The notes under the pieces were generated by a model. It was not told the origin of the DNA, did no database searches, and saw only the letters and a program-made list of their open reading frames with translations. Source: Bacteroidales bacterium (GTDB taxonomy: Bacteria > Bacteroidota > Bacteroidia > Bacteroidales > UBA932). Taken from it: a DNA stretch of 64,000 bases. Of the stretch, positions 1 to 8,440 are shown in pieces. Location: the NCBI GenBank assembly GCA_017446775.1, contig JAFSQE010000001.1, forward strand, positions 17,954 through 81,953, in the 5' to 3' direction. Positions within the stretch are counted from its first letter, which is position 1. Each line of letters opens with the position of its first letter. A program made the translations under genes and the position numbers.

Positions 1-1097
1 TTGACGGATTCCTGAAGGTCTATATAGAAGGCCGCGACGACGACAATGCAGAAGATATGGCCGCTTCGCTGCCGGCGCTGGAAATCGGGCAGACAATACA
101 GTCCGTTGAGATAGAAGCACGCGAGAGGCTGACCCAGGGGCCGCAACACTACAGCGAAGCAACCCTGGTAAAGAAATTGGAGGAACTTGGCATCGGCCGC
201 CCCTCTACCTACGCCCCCACCATCTCCACCATATTCAAGCGCGGCTATATCGTGCGGGGGGATGTCGCGGGCAGCATGCACACATGCACCGTGCTTACCC
301 TCAAGGGTGGCGAGATATCAACCACGACCGTTAAAGAGGCGGTTGGCAAAGAGAAGAAGAAACTGCTGCCGGAAAACATAGGCATAGTGGTTACGGACTA
401 TCTGGCAGCCAATTTCCCGGAGATTCTGGACTATAACTTTACCGCGAAGGTAGAGGAAGATTTCGACGATATAGCCAAGGGACACAAAGTGTGGAACGAG
501 GTTATCGGCGAGTTCTACGCACCTTTCCACGCCACAGTGAGCGCCAAGATGGCCGACAATGAATACTCACGCGCAGAGCGGCTGATAGGGGTAGATCCCG
601 CAAGCGGCAAACCCGTCTATGCCCGCATGGGCCGCTACAGTCCCATCGTACAGAAGGGGGCATCCGACGACCCCGGCAAACAGTTTGCCGGGATGAAGAA
701 GGGACAGCTGATAGAGACCATCACCCTGGAAGAGGCGCTCAAACTGTTTGACCTGCCACGTACTGTAGGCACCTTCGAAGGTTCAGAAATTGTGGCGGCC
801 ATCGGCAAGTTTGGCCCCTACATCAAGCATGGCGGCAAGTTCTATTCGCTGGACAAGACCCTCTCGCCCTACACGGTCACAGAAGAGCAGGCGGCAGAAG
901 TAATCCGTGAAAAACGCGCCCAGGAGCAGGCCTCACTGATTGCCGCTTTCCCCGAGCACGACATTGAAGTCAGGATCGGGCGCTTCGGTCCCTACATCAA
1001 GCACGGCGGCAAGAACTACAAGATTCCCAAGAACGCCGACCCCAAAAAGCTCTCCGCGGCAGATTGCATCGAATTAATAAACAATCAAAACAAATAA
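1..1097 (+). CDS. topA: DNA topoisomerase I, C-terminal part (5' end outside window)
   Basis: The frame is open from the left edge (codons start at base 3), so the start lies upstream. The visible part begins in the cleavage/strand-passage domain (YSEATLVKKLEELGIGRPST is typical of bacterial topoisomerase IA near its second half). It ends in three C-terminal repeats with the core GRYSP, GKFGPYIKHGGK and GRFGPYIKHGGK, which in this phylum replace the zinc fingers of the enterobacterial enzyme. The enzyme relaxes negative supercoils by breaking one strand. The catalytic tyrosine is not in the window. The next gene starts 2 bases after its stop, so the two are probably co-transcribed. Family assignment is secure; only the missing N-terminus limits it. 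Confidence 0.95.
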   Translation, partial: DGFLKVYIEGRDDDNAEDMAASLPALEIGQTIQSVEIEARERLTQGPQHYSEATLVKKLEELGIGRPSTYAPTISTIFKRGYIVRGDVAGSMHTCTVLTLKGGEISTTTVKEAVGKEKKKLLPENIGIVVTDYLAANFPEILDYNFTAKVEEDFDDIAKGHKVWNEVIGEFYAPFHATVSAKMADNEYSRAERLIGVDPASGKPVYARMGRYSPIVQKGASDDPGKQFAGMKKGQLIETITLEEALKLFDLPRTVGTFEGSEIVAAIGKFGPYIKHGGKFYSLDKTLSPYTVTEEQAAEVIREKRAQEQASLIAAFPEHDIEVRIGRFGPYIKHGGKNYKIPKNADPKKLSAADCIELINNQNK

Positions 1098-1099
1098 CT

Positions 1100-1627
1100 A
1101 TGCCTATCACCACAGAAGGACACCAACTAGACGCCATCGACCTTAAAATCCTGGCTTTCCTGGTAAAGAATGCGCGCATGCCCTATCTCGAGATATCCCG
1201 CGAATGCGGCATCTCCGGCGCCGCAATCCATCAAAGGGTCAAGAAGATGGAGAACATGGGCATCATTACCGGCAGCCGCCTGCTGGTAAAGCCGCAGGCC
1301 CTGGGCCTGAACGTTTGCGCCTACATCGGCATTGCACTTTCCAGCGCCAACGAATACAACCATGTAGTGCAAGAGCTCAAAAAGCTCCCGGAGGTTGTGG
1401 AGTGCCACTTTATAACCGGCGTCCACGCCCTCATGATCAAGATCTACTGCTTTGACAACGAGCACCTGATGAATGTCCTTATCAACACCATCCAGAACAT
1501 AGACGGGATAGAGCGCACAGAAACCTGGATCTCGCTGGACCAGGCATTCGAACGCCAGGTCTGGGTCAAGGACTACGGCTCCAACAAGGCCCCCGACAAG
1601 GCCAAAGCCAAAAAGAAGGTCAAATAA
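1100..1627 (+). CDS. Lrp/AsnC family transcriptional regulator
   Basis: A 175-residue protein from the ATG at 1100; an upstream in-frame codon at 1064 would overlap topA and is not needed. The N-terminus (DAIDLKILAFLVKNARMPYL) followed by an ISGAAIHQRVKKMENMGII segment is the Lrp winged helix-turn-helix. The second half is the RAM/AsnC ligand-binding fold, with a predicted beta-alpha-beta pattern and the HFITGVHALMIKIY strand. Lrp-type proteins oligomerise and respond to amino acids; the ligand here cannot be read from sequence. The C-terminus is a lysine-rich tail (KAKAKKKVK). It sits directly behind topA. Its stop abuts the stop of the convergent regulator gene with no base between them. 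Confidence 0.9.
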   Translation: MPITTEGHQLDAIDLKILAFLVKNARMPYLEISRECGISGAAIHQRVKKMENMGIITGSRLLVKPQALGLNVCAYIGIALSSANEYNHVVQELKKLPEVVECHFITGVHALMIKIYCFDNEHLMNVLINTIQNIDGIERTETWISLDQAFERQVWVKDYGSNKAPDKAKAKKKVK

Positions 1628-2662
1628 TCAAAACGTGTATCTTCTGATCAGCCGGAAGTCGCACTTGATCTTTTTCTGCTCTCCGCTTTTCACCATCTGG
1701 GCGCACAACTGCCCCATCTGTTCAAAATCGGCAGAAATGGTGGATAATCCACCGAACAGGATGGCGCACAGGGGCGATTCGTTATAGGAGATCAGCTTGA
1801 TATCCTTACCGATGACGAGGTTCTTTTTCTTCGCGATCTCATTGATCGTGAAAAGCGCTTCGTCTGCCTGGCTGTTAAGGAAAATACATATCTGGTGCCG
1901 GTGGATAGCCGTCTCCCTGACTCCGGAATGGAATGATGCATGGAGATTGTTCCGGTCGCAGAACCGCGCTATTGAAAACTCCGTATCTGAACCGTACATA
2001 CTGTTTGGCATCGTGAATACATCCAGACACGAGTAGGTCCGCAATTCGTCCGCCACTTCTGAGAGAGCAGTCACCACATCGTTATCAAAATCCTGATACA
2101 CTGCACCGTAGTTCCCAGGCAGGGAATCCACATCCTTGTCGGCCAGAATCAACTGACGGGAGGGGATGCGGGATAGCTGCCGTATCACCTCACTTTTTGT
2201 CTCTAAGTCGCGCGGGAAATGAGGCGTAATGATGTAATAGTCGTATTTCCCAAGGAACTGGTCCAGATAGTGGCGCAACAGTTCAACATCCTGGTTATGT
2301 ATCAGGATCAGTGTTTCTACCGACTTGCCGGCCGTAGCAGAGAATGCATTCAAGAAGGTCTGGCGGTAGGGGCTGAGCTTGTCAGACAAGATAATCACTT
2401 TCTGTCGCCTGGATTTCTGTTTGGAGCGGACAAAGTAGCCCTTCCCCTGATGTCCGACCAGAAGCCCCCTGCGGGTAAGGATACCGTATGCCTTTTTTAC
2501 AGATTCTTTGGAGACATCCAGACGTTTTGCGAGCTGTCTTATGGACGGGAGAGGCTCGTCGCCCTTTAGTTTCTCCTGGACGATCGCTGACTCTATATTG
2601 TCCACAATCTGTTTATAGATTGGGGTTGTGTATTTGATTTCAAAGTCTTGTAAATCTTTCAT
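1628..2662 (-). CDS. GntR-type regulator with periplasmic-binding-protein-like sensor domain
   Basis: A 344-residue regulator starting at the ATG at 2662. The open frame continues to 3073, but the extra residues do not resemble the family and would cross the divergent gene. Residues ~10-80 are a GntR winged helix (YTTPIYKQIVDNIESAIVQE, then PSIRQLAKRLDVSKESVKKAY). Residues ~88-344 look like a LacI/ribose-binding-protein sensor, giving the AraR-like architecture also used by sugar regulators in Bacteroidales. It is transcribed away from the susC-type operon, so it is the likely local sensor for that locus. A 22-bp inverted repeat and a TAACTTTG -7 element lie just upstream of its own start, which implies autoregulation. 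The inducer is unknown. Confidence 0.85.
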   Translation of the reverse strand: MKDLQDFEIKYTTPIYKQIVDNIESAIVQEKLKGDEPLPSIRQLAKRLDVSKESVKKAYGILTRRGLLVGHQGKGYFVRSKQKSRRQKVIILSDKLSPYRQTFLNAFSATAGKSVETLILIHNQDVELLRHYLDQFLGKYDYYIITPHFPRDLETKSEVIRQLSRIPSRQLILADKDVDSLPGNYGAVYQDFDNDVVTALSEVADELRTYSCLDVFTMPNSMYGSDTEFSIARFCDRNNLHASFHSGVRETAIHRHQICIFLNSQADEALFTINEIAKKKNLVIGKDIKLISYNESPLCAILFGGLSTISADFEQMGQLCAQMVKSGEQKKIKCDFRLIRRYTF

Positions 2663-2672
2663 ATTGCTTGGG

Positions 2673-2694
2673 TGTTGTGTACCACAGTACAACA
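2673..2694. promoter_or_regulatory. Candidate operator of the GntR-type regulator (TGTTGT-N10-ACAACA)
   Basis: A perfect 6-bp inverted repeat TGTTGT/ACAACA spaced by 10 bases, with an additional GTAC near each half. It lies 10 bp before the regulator's start and 98 bp before susC-1. It overlaps the regulator's -7 box by two bases. Its size and symmetry fit a dimeric GntR-type protein. That it is bound by this regulator is inference. Confidence 0.55.
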
Positions 2695-2725
2695 AAGTTA
2701 GCAGCTTTTCTTGAAATACCTTCAA
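2693..2725 (-). promoter_or_regulatory. Promoter of the GntR-type regulator
   Basis: On the minus strand TAACTTTG (2700-2693) matches the Bacteroidota -7 consensus TAnnTTTG exactly. TTGA (2725-2722) is a -33-like element 21 bp upstream. Transcription would start near 2686, leaving a leader of about 25 nt that contains most of the candidate operator. No equally good element could be found for the divergent operon. Confidence 0.55.
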
Positions 2726-2792
2726 CCCCTGTGTTTTTTCTCTATCTTGTGCAAAAACGAACCGTAGTCCCAAAAGCAAACCCAAATTTATT

Positions 2793-5240
2793 ATGACTTT
2801 CAAACACATTCTTCCGATTGTTTGCCTGATGTCTGTGCCTACCGTATCCCTAGCAGCACCGGACACAGTCAAAGATTCGCTGGAGGTTGTCAAATCTGTT
2901 GCAAATACCCCGGCAGAACTCCTGAAAGGAGAGGCGTCCGGCGTTAGGGTATCTGTCACAGACGGCAGCCCCAACGGAGCAATCAACGTCTTTATCAGAG
3001 GATTAAACACCATCAGAGGAGATTCCCAGCCGCTATGGGTTGTCGACGGAGCCATAATTTCATCGTCTATCAACCTGAATCTGGATGCTTTTTATGAAAA
3101 CGGTTCCACGAATGCGAATGGCGATCTCCTGCCTGATTATTCCGGACGCAGTTATACCGCACCCATCAATAACTTCGGATGGCTCAATCCGTATGAAATA
3201 GAGTCGATCGAGGTAATCAAAGATCTTTCAGCAACCGCCCTTTACGGCATGTCCGGTGCAAACGGAGTCATAGTCGTCAAGACTAAAAGGGCCCGTTCAA
3301 AGGATAACAGCATCTATTGGCACTCCAATGTCGGGGTCGACTTCCCTTCCGTGCGTGGCGATGCATTTAAGACTGGCATCCGACAAACCCATGAAATCGG
3401 AATCAGCGGGGTGAGCGACCATCAATCCTATTACAATGTCTCGGGGTTTTTCCGCCATAATGATGCGGCTGTCAGAAATGCCGGTTCTACTTCCGGCAGC
3501 CTAACCGTCTGTTTTGAGACGCAGGCCAGCAATGTATTCAAGTTCGGGCTCCACTCTTTCCTGAACCGGGGCGAAATGGAATCTTCAAGCGGAACCAACT
3601 ATATCGGGGCTCCGTCCATGATGATTGTATCCCGCTATCCTGAATCCTTCCCATACGATTCTCCGGCTGGCTGGTTGAAAGATTATGAAGATATCGCGCA
3701 GGATTACCGTACCGTCAACTCTGTGTGGCTGCAGGTGAATTTTCTCAAAAACCTGTATCTCAAGATGACAGCCGGAGCCGATTGCCAGAACCAGACCCGG
3801 TATTTCTGGTACGGTGCCGGAACCTCTTTCGGGAGGGATTTCAAGGGAGCCACCGCGATTCTGGGCAACACCCTGATGAACTATAACGTCAAGGCAGAGT
3901 TGAATTACAACCGTAACATCTCTGTCGCGCACCATCTGACTGCCGCTTGCGCATTTGACATGAACGGCTATCTTAACAAGACCAATTCCATGTGCGGGAC
4001 GGAATTCGACTTTGAATACCTCAGAGGTCTGGGGATCTCTTCGTCTGCCAGCCTGCATTCCATCCGGAAACTGAGCCGGGAATATGGACAATACGGCATC
4101 TACGGCCTGCTCGAGTATGATTATGACCGGCTCTCGGGCGCCAGGATAATCGTGCGGGCCGACAAAACCCCCGGATTTGACCTCGGGTACACGTTATTCC
4201 CCTCCGGCGAGGCCTATATCGACCTCCACAATGCCTTCTTTAAGGACAATAAGGCATTGTCTTCCCTTAAGATAAAGGCAGGATATGGCTCTGCGGGGCG
4301 CGAAACGGTTCTCCCCTATGAGTGCATCCCTATGTATATCTCGGACGTCGCCGCTGTCGAACCCGGCACAGAGGTCTATCATGACGGGTTCAACCGCCTG
4401 ATAAGCGGTGAGACCAATGCAGGTCTCGATATCGGATTCAGCAACGACCGGTTCCTTATGTCGGTAAAGTATTACGACAAACAGACGACCGATATGTTCA
4501 AGATATATGACTTCGGGAAACTCCTTGCCACACAATGGCAGCGGTCGTCCATTTGGAACATACGGGATTTCAGGGAGTCAACCCTCAGAAACCGGGGCGT
4601 GGAGACTGACATATATGTCGATGCCGTAAACAACAGACATTTACACTGGACAATCTGTGGCAATGCCGCCTACAACATCAACAAGATACTGTTGCTGGAC
4701 ACAAAAGATGCTGGCCGACAGGAACTGGTATCCGGCAAGTATTACGGTGCCAACCTTTCCGGCAGCACAATCAGCAGCGCCAGCGGATATAAGACCGACG
4801 AGACTGGCCGCATTGTTGGCTCCAGGGCATCTGCACTTGGCAATACCATACCCAGATTCATCGGAGGATTAGGCACGCGGCTTACTGCCGGCAACATCAC
4901 ACTTGACGCCCGTTTCTCTGGAGCGGCCGGGTTCAATATCGTAAACGCCAATCCAGCTGCCGTATCGGGAATATCCCTTATCCCGGCATCTTACATAGAG
5001 CCTGGTGACTACCTGCGGCTGGACCATATCTATGCATCATACGATATGCCTTTTCTATCCAGCCATGTCAAGAGGCTGTGTGTCAGTCTGTCCGCCCACA
5101 ATCTGCTCTACCTCTCCCGTTACAGCGGATGGAATGCCGATGTCAACAGCTTTGGGCCTACAGTGCGGTCCCACGGGGTAGACTATGGCTCTTATCCCCT
5201 GTGCCGGATTTACGTTCTAGGAATCAGCGTCAACTTCTAA
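2793..5240 (+). CDS. SusC/RagA-like TonB-dependent outer-membrane transporter, short N-terminus
   Basis: An 815-residue outer-membrane receptor. Residues 1-22 are a signal peptide. The plug follows almost at once (DGSPNGAINVFIRG, then LSATALYGMSGANGVIVVKT, the SusC plug signature), then a beta-barrel ending in ...GISVNF with the terminal Phe used for barrel assembly. It lacks the ~85-residue carboxypeptidase-like domain that precedes the TonB box in ordinary SusC proteins, and has only a weak TonB-box-like stretch (KDSLEVV, ~27-33). It is about 250 residues shorter than its downstream neighbour. It is first in the operon, 10 bp before the second SusC gene. It probably imports oligosaccharides or other ligands in partnership with a SusD lipoprotein, but only one susD is present. 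Confidence 0.88.
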   Translation: MTFKHILPIVCLMSVPTVSLAAPDTVKDSLEVVKSVANTPAELLKGEASGVRVSVTDGSPNGAINVFIRGLNTIRGDSQPLWVVDGAIISSSINLNLDAFYENGSTNANGDLLPDYSGRSYTAPINNFGWLNPYEIESIEVIKDLSATALYGMSGANGVIVVKTKRARSKDNSIYWHSNVGVDFPSVRGDAFKTGIRQTHEIGISGVSDHQSYYNVSGFFRHNDAAVRNAGSTSGSLTVCFETQASNVFKFGLHSFLNRGEMESSSGTNYIGAPSMMIVSRYPESFPYDSPAGWLKDYEDIAQDYRTVNSVWLQVNFLKNLYLKMTAGADCQNQTRYFWYGAGTSFGRDFKGATAILGNTLMNYNVKAELNYNRNISVAHHLTAACAFDMNGYLNKTNSMCGTEFDFEYLRGLGISSSASLHSIRKLSREYGQYGIYGLLEYDYDRLSGARIIVRADKTPGFDLGYTLFPSGEAYIDLHNAFFKDNKALSSLKIKAGYGSAGRETVLPYECIPMYISDVAAVEPGTEVYHDGFNRLISGETNAGLDIGFSNDRFLMSVKYYDKQTTDMFKIYDFGKLLATQWQRSSIWNIRDFRESTLRNRGVETDIYVDAVNNRHLHWTICGNAAYNINKILLLDTKDAGRQELVSGKYYGANLSGSTISSASGYKTDETGRIVGSRASALGNTIPRFIGGLGTRLTAGNITLDARFSGAAGFNIVNANPAAVSGISLIPASYIEPGDYLRLDHIYASYDMPFLSSHVKRLCVSLSAHNLLYLSRYSGWNADVNSFGPTVRSHGVDYGSYPLCRIYVLGISVNF

Positions 5241-5250
5241 ATGATAAGCT

Positions 5251-8200
5251 ATGAATAATATAAAATCCTTACTATTCGCCTGTTTCTTCTCCGTGTTCCT
5301 GCTCGTGGCCGGGAGCGTTTCTGCCCAGATTGCAAGCGTGACAGTCACGGGAACGGTAAAGGACACAAACGGAGAGCCGGTCGTCGGGGCTGCCGTGATG
5401 GTAGACGGGTCGACCCAGGGGGTGATAACCGATCTGGATGGCCACTATTCCATCACATTCTCACCAAAAACCGGAACCAGGGCTGCGCTTGTATTCTCAA
5501 GCATCGGGCATAAGACCAGGAAGGTTGACGTGGCCAGAGGCGGCCGATACGACGTGGTGCTTGAAGATGACTTTGAGATGCTGGACGAGGTTGTTGTCGT
5601 GGGATATGGCTTCATGCGCAAAAGCGACCTTACGGGTTCTGTAACGTCGGTAAAGGTAGATGATACCAAAGCCGTCCAGAGTGCCTCTATCGACCAGATA
5701 CTCCAGGGCAATGCCGCCGGTGTGCAGGTTGTGTCCAACAGCGCAGCTCCGGATGCCGGAGTCAGCATCACTATCCGGGGCGCAAGTTCTTTCAATACCC
5801 GTTCGCAACCCCTGTATGTCGTTGACGGAATCATCATAAATACGGAGGGCAGCATGAGTGTAGGTTCACATCAGGGCAGCGACTCCGGAATCGACGAAGA
5901 GAATAACGGACTTCTGGGCATCAGTCCCCAGGATATCGACCACATGGAAATCCTCAAGGATGCGTCGGCTACCGCCATTTATGGCTCCCAGGGAGCCAAT
6001 GGAGTAATATTGATTACAACCAAGTCTGCCAAAAGGGAAAAACCCGCAATCACTTTCTCATCCGGTGTCAGTTTCAGTTCCATCTATAAGAAATATGACC
6101 TGCTGGACGTTGATGATTACAAGACGTTCCTGGACATGAAAGGCGTGCCCCACACCGACACGAATTATGACATATATGAGAGCGGTATCGCAGTTGGGGA
6201 CTATGAGGCTGTTGACTGGCAGGACTATGCTACCCGGATTGGCGTTACCCAGCGGTATTATTTTACCGTCGCCGGCAATCCAGAGAGTACGAACTACCGC
6301 TTCTCATTGGGTTACAACGATAACCAGGGCATCATAAAAGGGACCGGTTTCCAAAACCTTACCGCCCGCATCAATTTGGACAAGACCATCAATGGCTTCT
6401 CTTTCGGAACCAAGACTTCCTTCTCTTTCCTGGCCTCCCAGATGACTCAGGGAGCGGGAGGAACAATCCAGCAGACTCCAACGACATCAATGGTCATGAG
6501 CATGCTCCTCACAAGGCCGGTGCGGTACCTTCTGGCGTATGATACAGAAGGGCTGGAAATCGACGACGAGGGGGCCCCCCTTTCGGGGCCGGACCGGTGG
6601 CTGAGCGACTATCAGAGCGAACGGACGGAGTTGCGCATCACCCCCAGCGTTTACGGAGAGTATGCAATAACTCCCTGGCTTACGTTCCGGTCTACCTTTG
6701 GCGCAGATTACAGGGCTAACGAACGTTCCAAATTCAAATCCTACCGAATCAACACCCAGGCGACAGGCTCCGCCGGAGCCGTTGCCCATGTGGACCGGGT
6801 CAACTGGAACTGGGATAATCTTCTGATGGTCAACAAGCAGTTTGGCAAGCACAGCGTTTCAGGGACAATCGGACAGTCTGCATCCAGCGTCAAGTCCTTT
6901 AACCAGACAGTAGAAGGGACCAATGTCCCGCAGTGGAAAGCGATGGCGGCCAGCCTCAATTCTGCTCCTTACGACTGGCTGACATATACAGAGAATTCGA
7001 GCCAGCTCCTCTCTTTCTTCGGTCGTGCGACTTACAATTACGACGACAGGTATGTGCTTACCGCCACATACCGGTTCGACGGGTCTTCCAAGTTTGCAGG
7101 AGCCAATAAGTGGGGCCGCTTCCCCTCTTTCGCCTTTGCCTGGCGGGTCAGCAATGAACCGTGGTTCAATCTTCCGGCGGTATCTTCTGCAAAGATCCGT
7201 ATGGGCTGGGGACGTGTCGGCAACCAGAACATCCCTTCGTATCAGACCATTTACCGGTATAACACAAACATACTGGCAACCCACGACAAGCCCACACACA
7301 CCAACATCACGGTATCTTCTCTCAATCTCCCGTCCTGGGATTTGAAATGGGAGACGACGGCCCAGTACAACCTCGGCGTCGACATAGGACTGTTTGGCGG
7401 CAGACTCTCCCTCAGTGGCGACGCCTATTACAAGGTGACCGATGACCTGCTCCAGACCAAGATCCTGCCCGGTTCATCCGGTGTTTACAATCCGTATGTA
7501 AACATGGGGTCCATCGAGAACAAGGGCCTCGAGCTTACAGCCAACGCAGTTACAGTCAAGACTCGCGATGTAGAGTGGATTGTATCCGGCAACATCTCCT
7601 GGAACCGGAATAAAATCTTGTCTATAGACCCCAGTGGGTTGAACACTGCAGAGCGATACCTCTACAAGGACGAGCCTGCCCGGATGATAGAATTCTTCAC
7701 CGGCAACACCCTCTCGGGCGATGCTTATTGCAAGGATTATATCAATATCTTTGTAAAGGGGGAGCCGATGTGCCTTTTCTATGCCATGCCAACAGACGGG
7801 CTGGTGCAGGCGGGGCAGACCGGGGTCCCCTTCTCTGACGGGAAAGAGAGAGGAGAAGGTTCTGTCAACTTTGTGGATACCAACGGGGACGGTGTCATTA
7901 CCGAAGCCGACCGAGTGGTTGTCGGTAATCCCAATCCCGACTTTACTTTCGGTTTCAACACCTCCTTCACCTACAAGCTGTTCACCATGACCGCTTTCTT
8001 CTCGGGATCGTGGGGCAACGACATCTACAACCAGCAGCGTGCTGTAATGAGCGATGTCTCTACAATCAGCCAGAACAGACTCCGCGACGCCGTATTCGAT
8101 TCCTGGAGTCCGGAAAGGCCAGACGCCTGGTATCCGGCCCTGTCGGCCTTCACGATTACCGATGTGGGCTGGTGTACCGACCGGTGGGTTGAAGACGGAT

Positions 8201-8436
8201 CCTATCTCCGCCTGGCGAATCTATCGCTCTCGCTGTCACTTCCGATACGGAACAGACGGTCTGCCGTTAAATATGTATCCCTCGGTGTCTCCGGAAAGAA
8301 TCTCTATGTCTGGACGAAATACTCCGGATATGACCCAGACGTAAATATTTACGGAACAGTTCTCAAGTATGGTGTCGACATGGGCGCCTACCCGTCGGCA
8401 CGTACCTATATGTGTGACCTTAAAATCTCATTCTAG
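5251..8436 (+). CDS. SusC/RagA-like TonB-dependent transporter, full length
   Basis: A 1061-residue canonical SusC. It has a signal peptide (1-25, ending SVSAQ), a carboxypeptidase-like regulatory domain (~30-108, GTVKDTNGEPVVGAAVMVDG), a TonB box (DEVVVVGYG, 112-120), a plug with SASIDQILQGNAAGVQV and SATAIYGSQGANGVILITTK, and a C-terminal barrel ending LKISF. SusC proteins form the barrel of a pedal-bin complex closed by SusD and powered by TonB. The SusD gene starts 4 bases after this stop, so this is the likely SusC partner. It is paralogous to, but much longer than, the upstream SusC. Bound substrate class cannot be assigned from the protein. Confidence 0.95.
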   Translation: MNNIKSLLFACFFSVFLLVAGSVSAQIASVTVTGTVKDTNGEPVVGAAVMVDGSTQGVITDLDGHYSITFSPKTGTRAALVFSSIGHKTRKVDVARGGRYDVVLEDDFEMLDEVVVVGYGFMRKSDLTGSVTSVKVDDTKAVQSASIDQILQGNAAGVQVVSNSAAPDAGVSITIRGASSFNTRSQPLYVVDGIIINTEGSMSVGSHQGSDSGIDEENNGLLGISPQDIDHMEILKDASATAIYGSQGANGVILITTKSAKREKPAITFSSGVSFSSIYKKYDLLDVDDYKTFLDMKGVPHTDTNYDIYESGIAVGDYEAVDWQDYATRIGVTQRYYFTVAGNPESTNYRFSLGYNDNQGIIKGTGFQNLTARINLDKTINGFSFGTKTSFSFLASQMTQGAGGTIQQTPTTSMVMSMLLTRPVRYLLAYDTEGLEIDDEGAPLSGPDRWLSDYQSERTELRITPSVYGEYAITPWLTFRSTFGADYRANERSKFKSYRINTQATGSAGAVAHVDRVNWNWDNLLMVNKQFGKHSVSGTIGQSASSVKSFNQTVEGTNVPQWKAMAASLNSAPYDWLTYTENSSQLLSFFGRATYNYDDRYVLTATYRFDGSSKFAGANKWGRFPSFAFAWRVSNEPWFNLPAVSSAKIRMGWGRVGNQNIPSYQTIYRYNTNILATHDKPTHTNITVSSLNLPSWDLKWETTAQYNLGVDIGLFGGRLSLSGDAYYKVTDDLLQTKILPGSSGVYNPYVNMGSIENKGLELTANAVTVKTRDVEWIVSGNISWNRNKILSIDPSGLNTAERYLYKDEPARMIEFFTGNTLSGDAYCKDYINIFVKGEPMCLFYAMPTDGLVQAGQTGVPFSDGKERGEGSVNFVDTNGDGVITEADRVVVGNPNPDFTFGFNTSFTYKLFTMTAFFSGSWGNDIYNQQRAVMSDVSTISQNRLRDAVFDSWSPERPDAWYPALSAFTITDVGWCTDRWVEDGSYLRLANLSLSLSLPIRNRRSAVKYVSLGVSGKNLYVWTKYSGYDPDVNIYGTVLKYGVDMGAYPSARTYMCDLKISF

Positions 8437-8440
8437 CGCC

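Noticed and set aside
2743..2750. TATCTTGT as -7 element of the susC operon
   Set aside because: Two mismatches to TAnnTTTG and no -33 element at proper distance; the operon's promoter stays unassigned.
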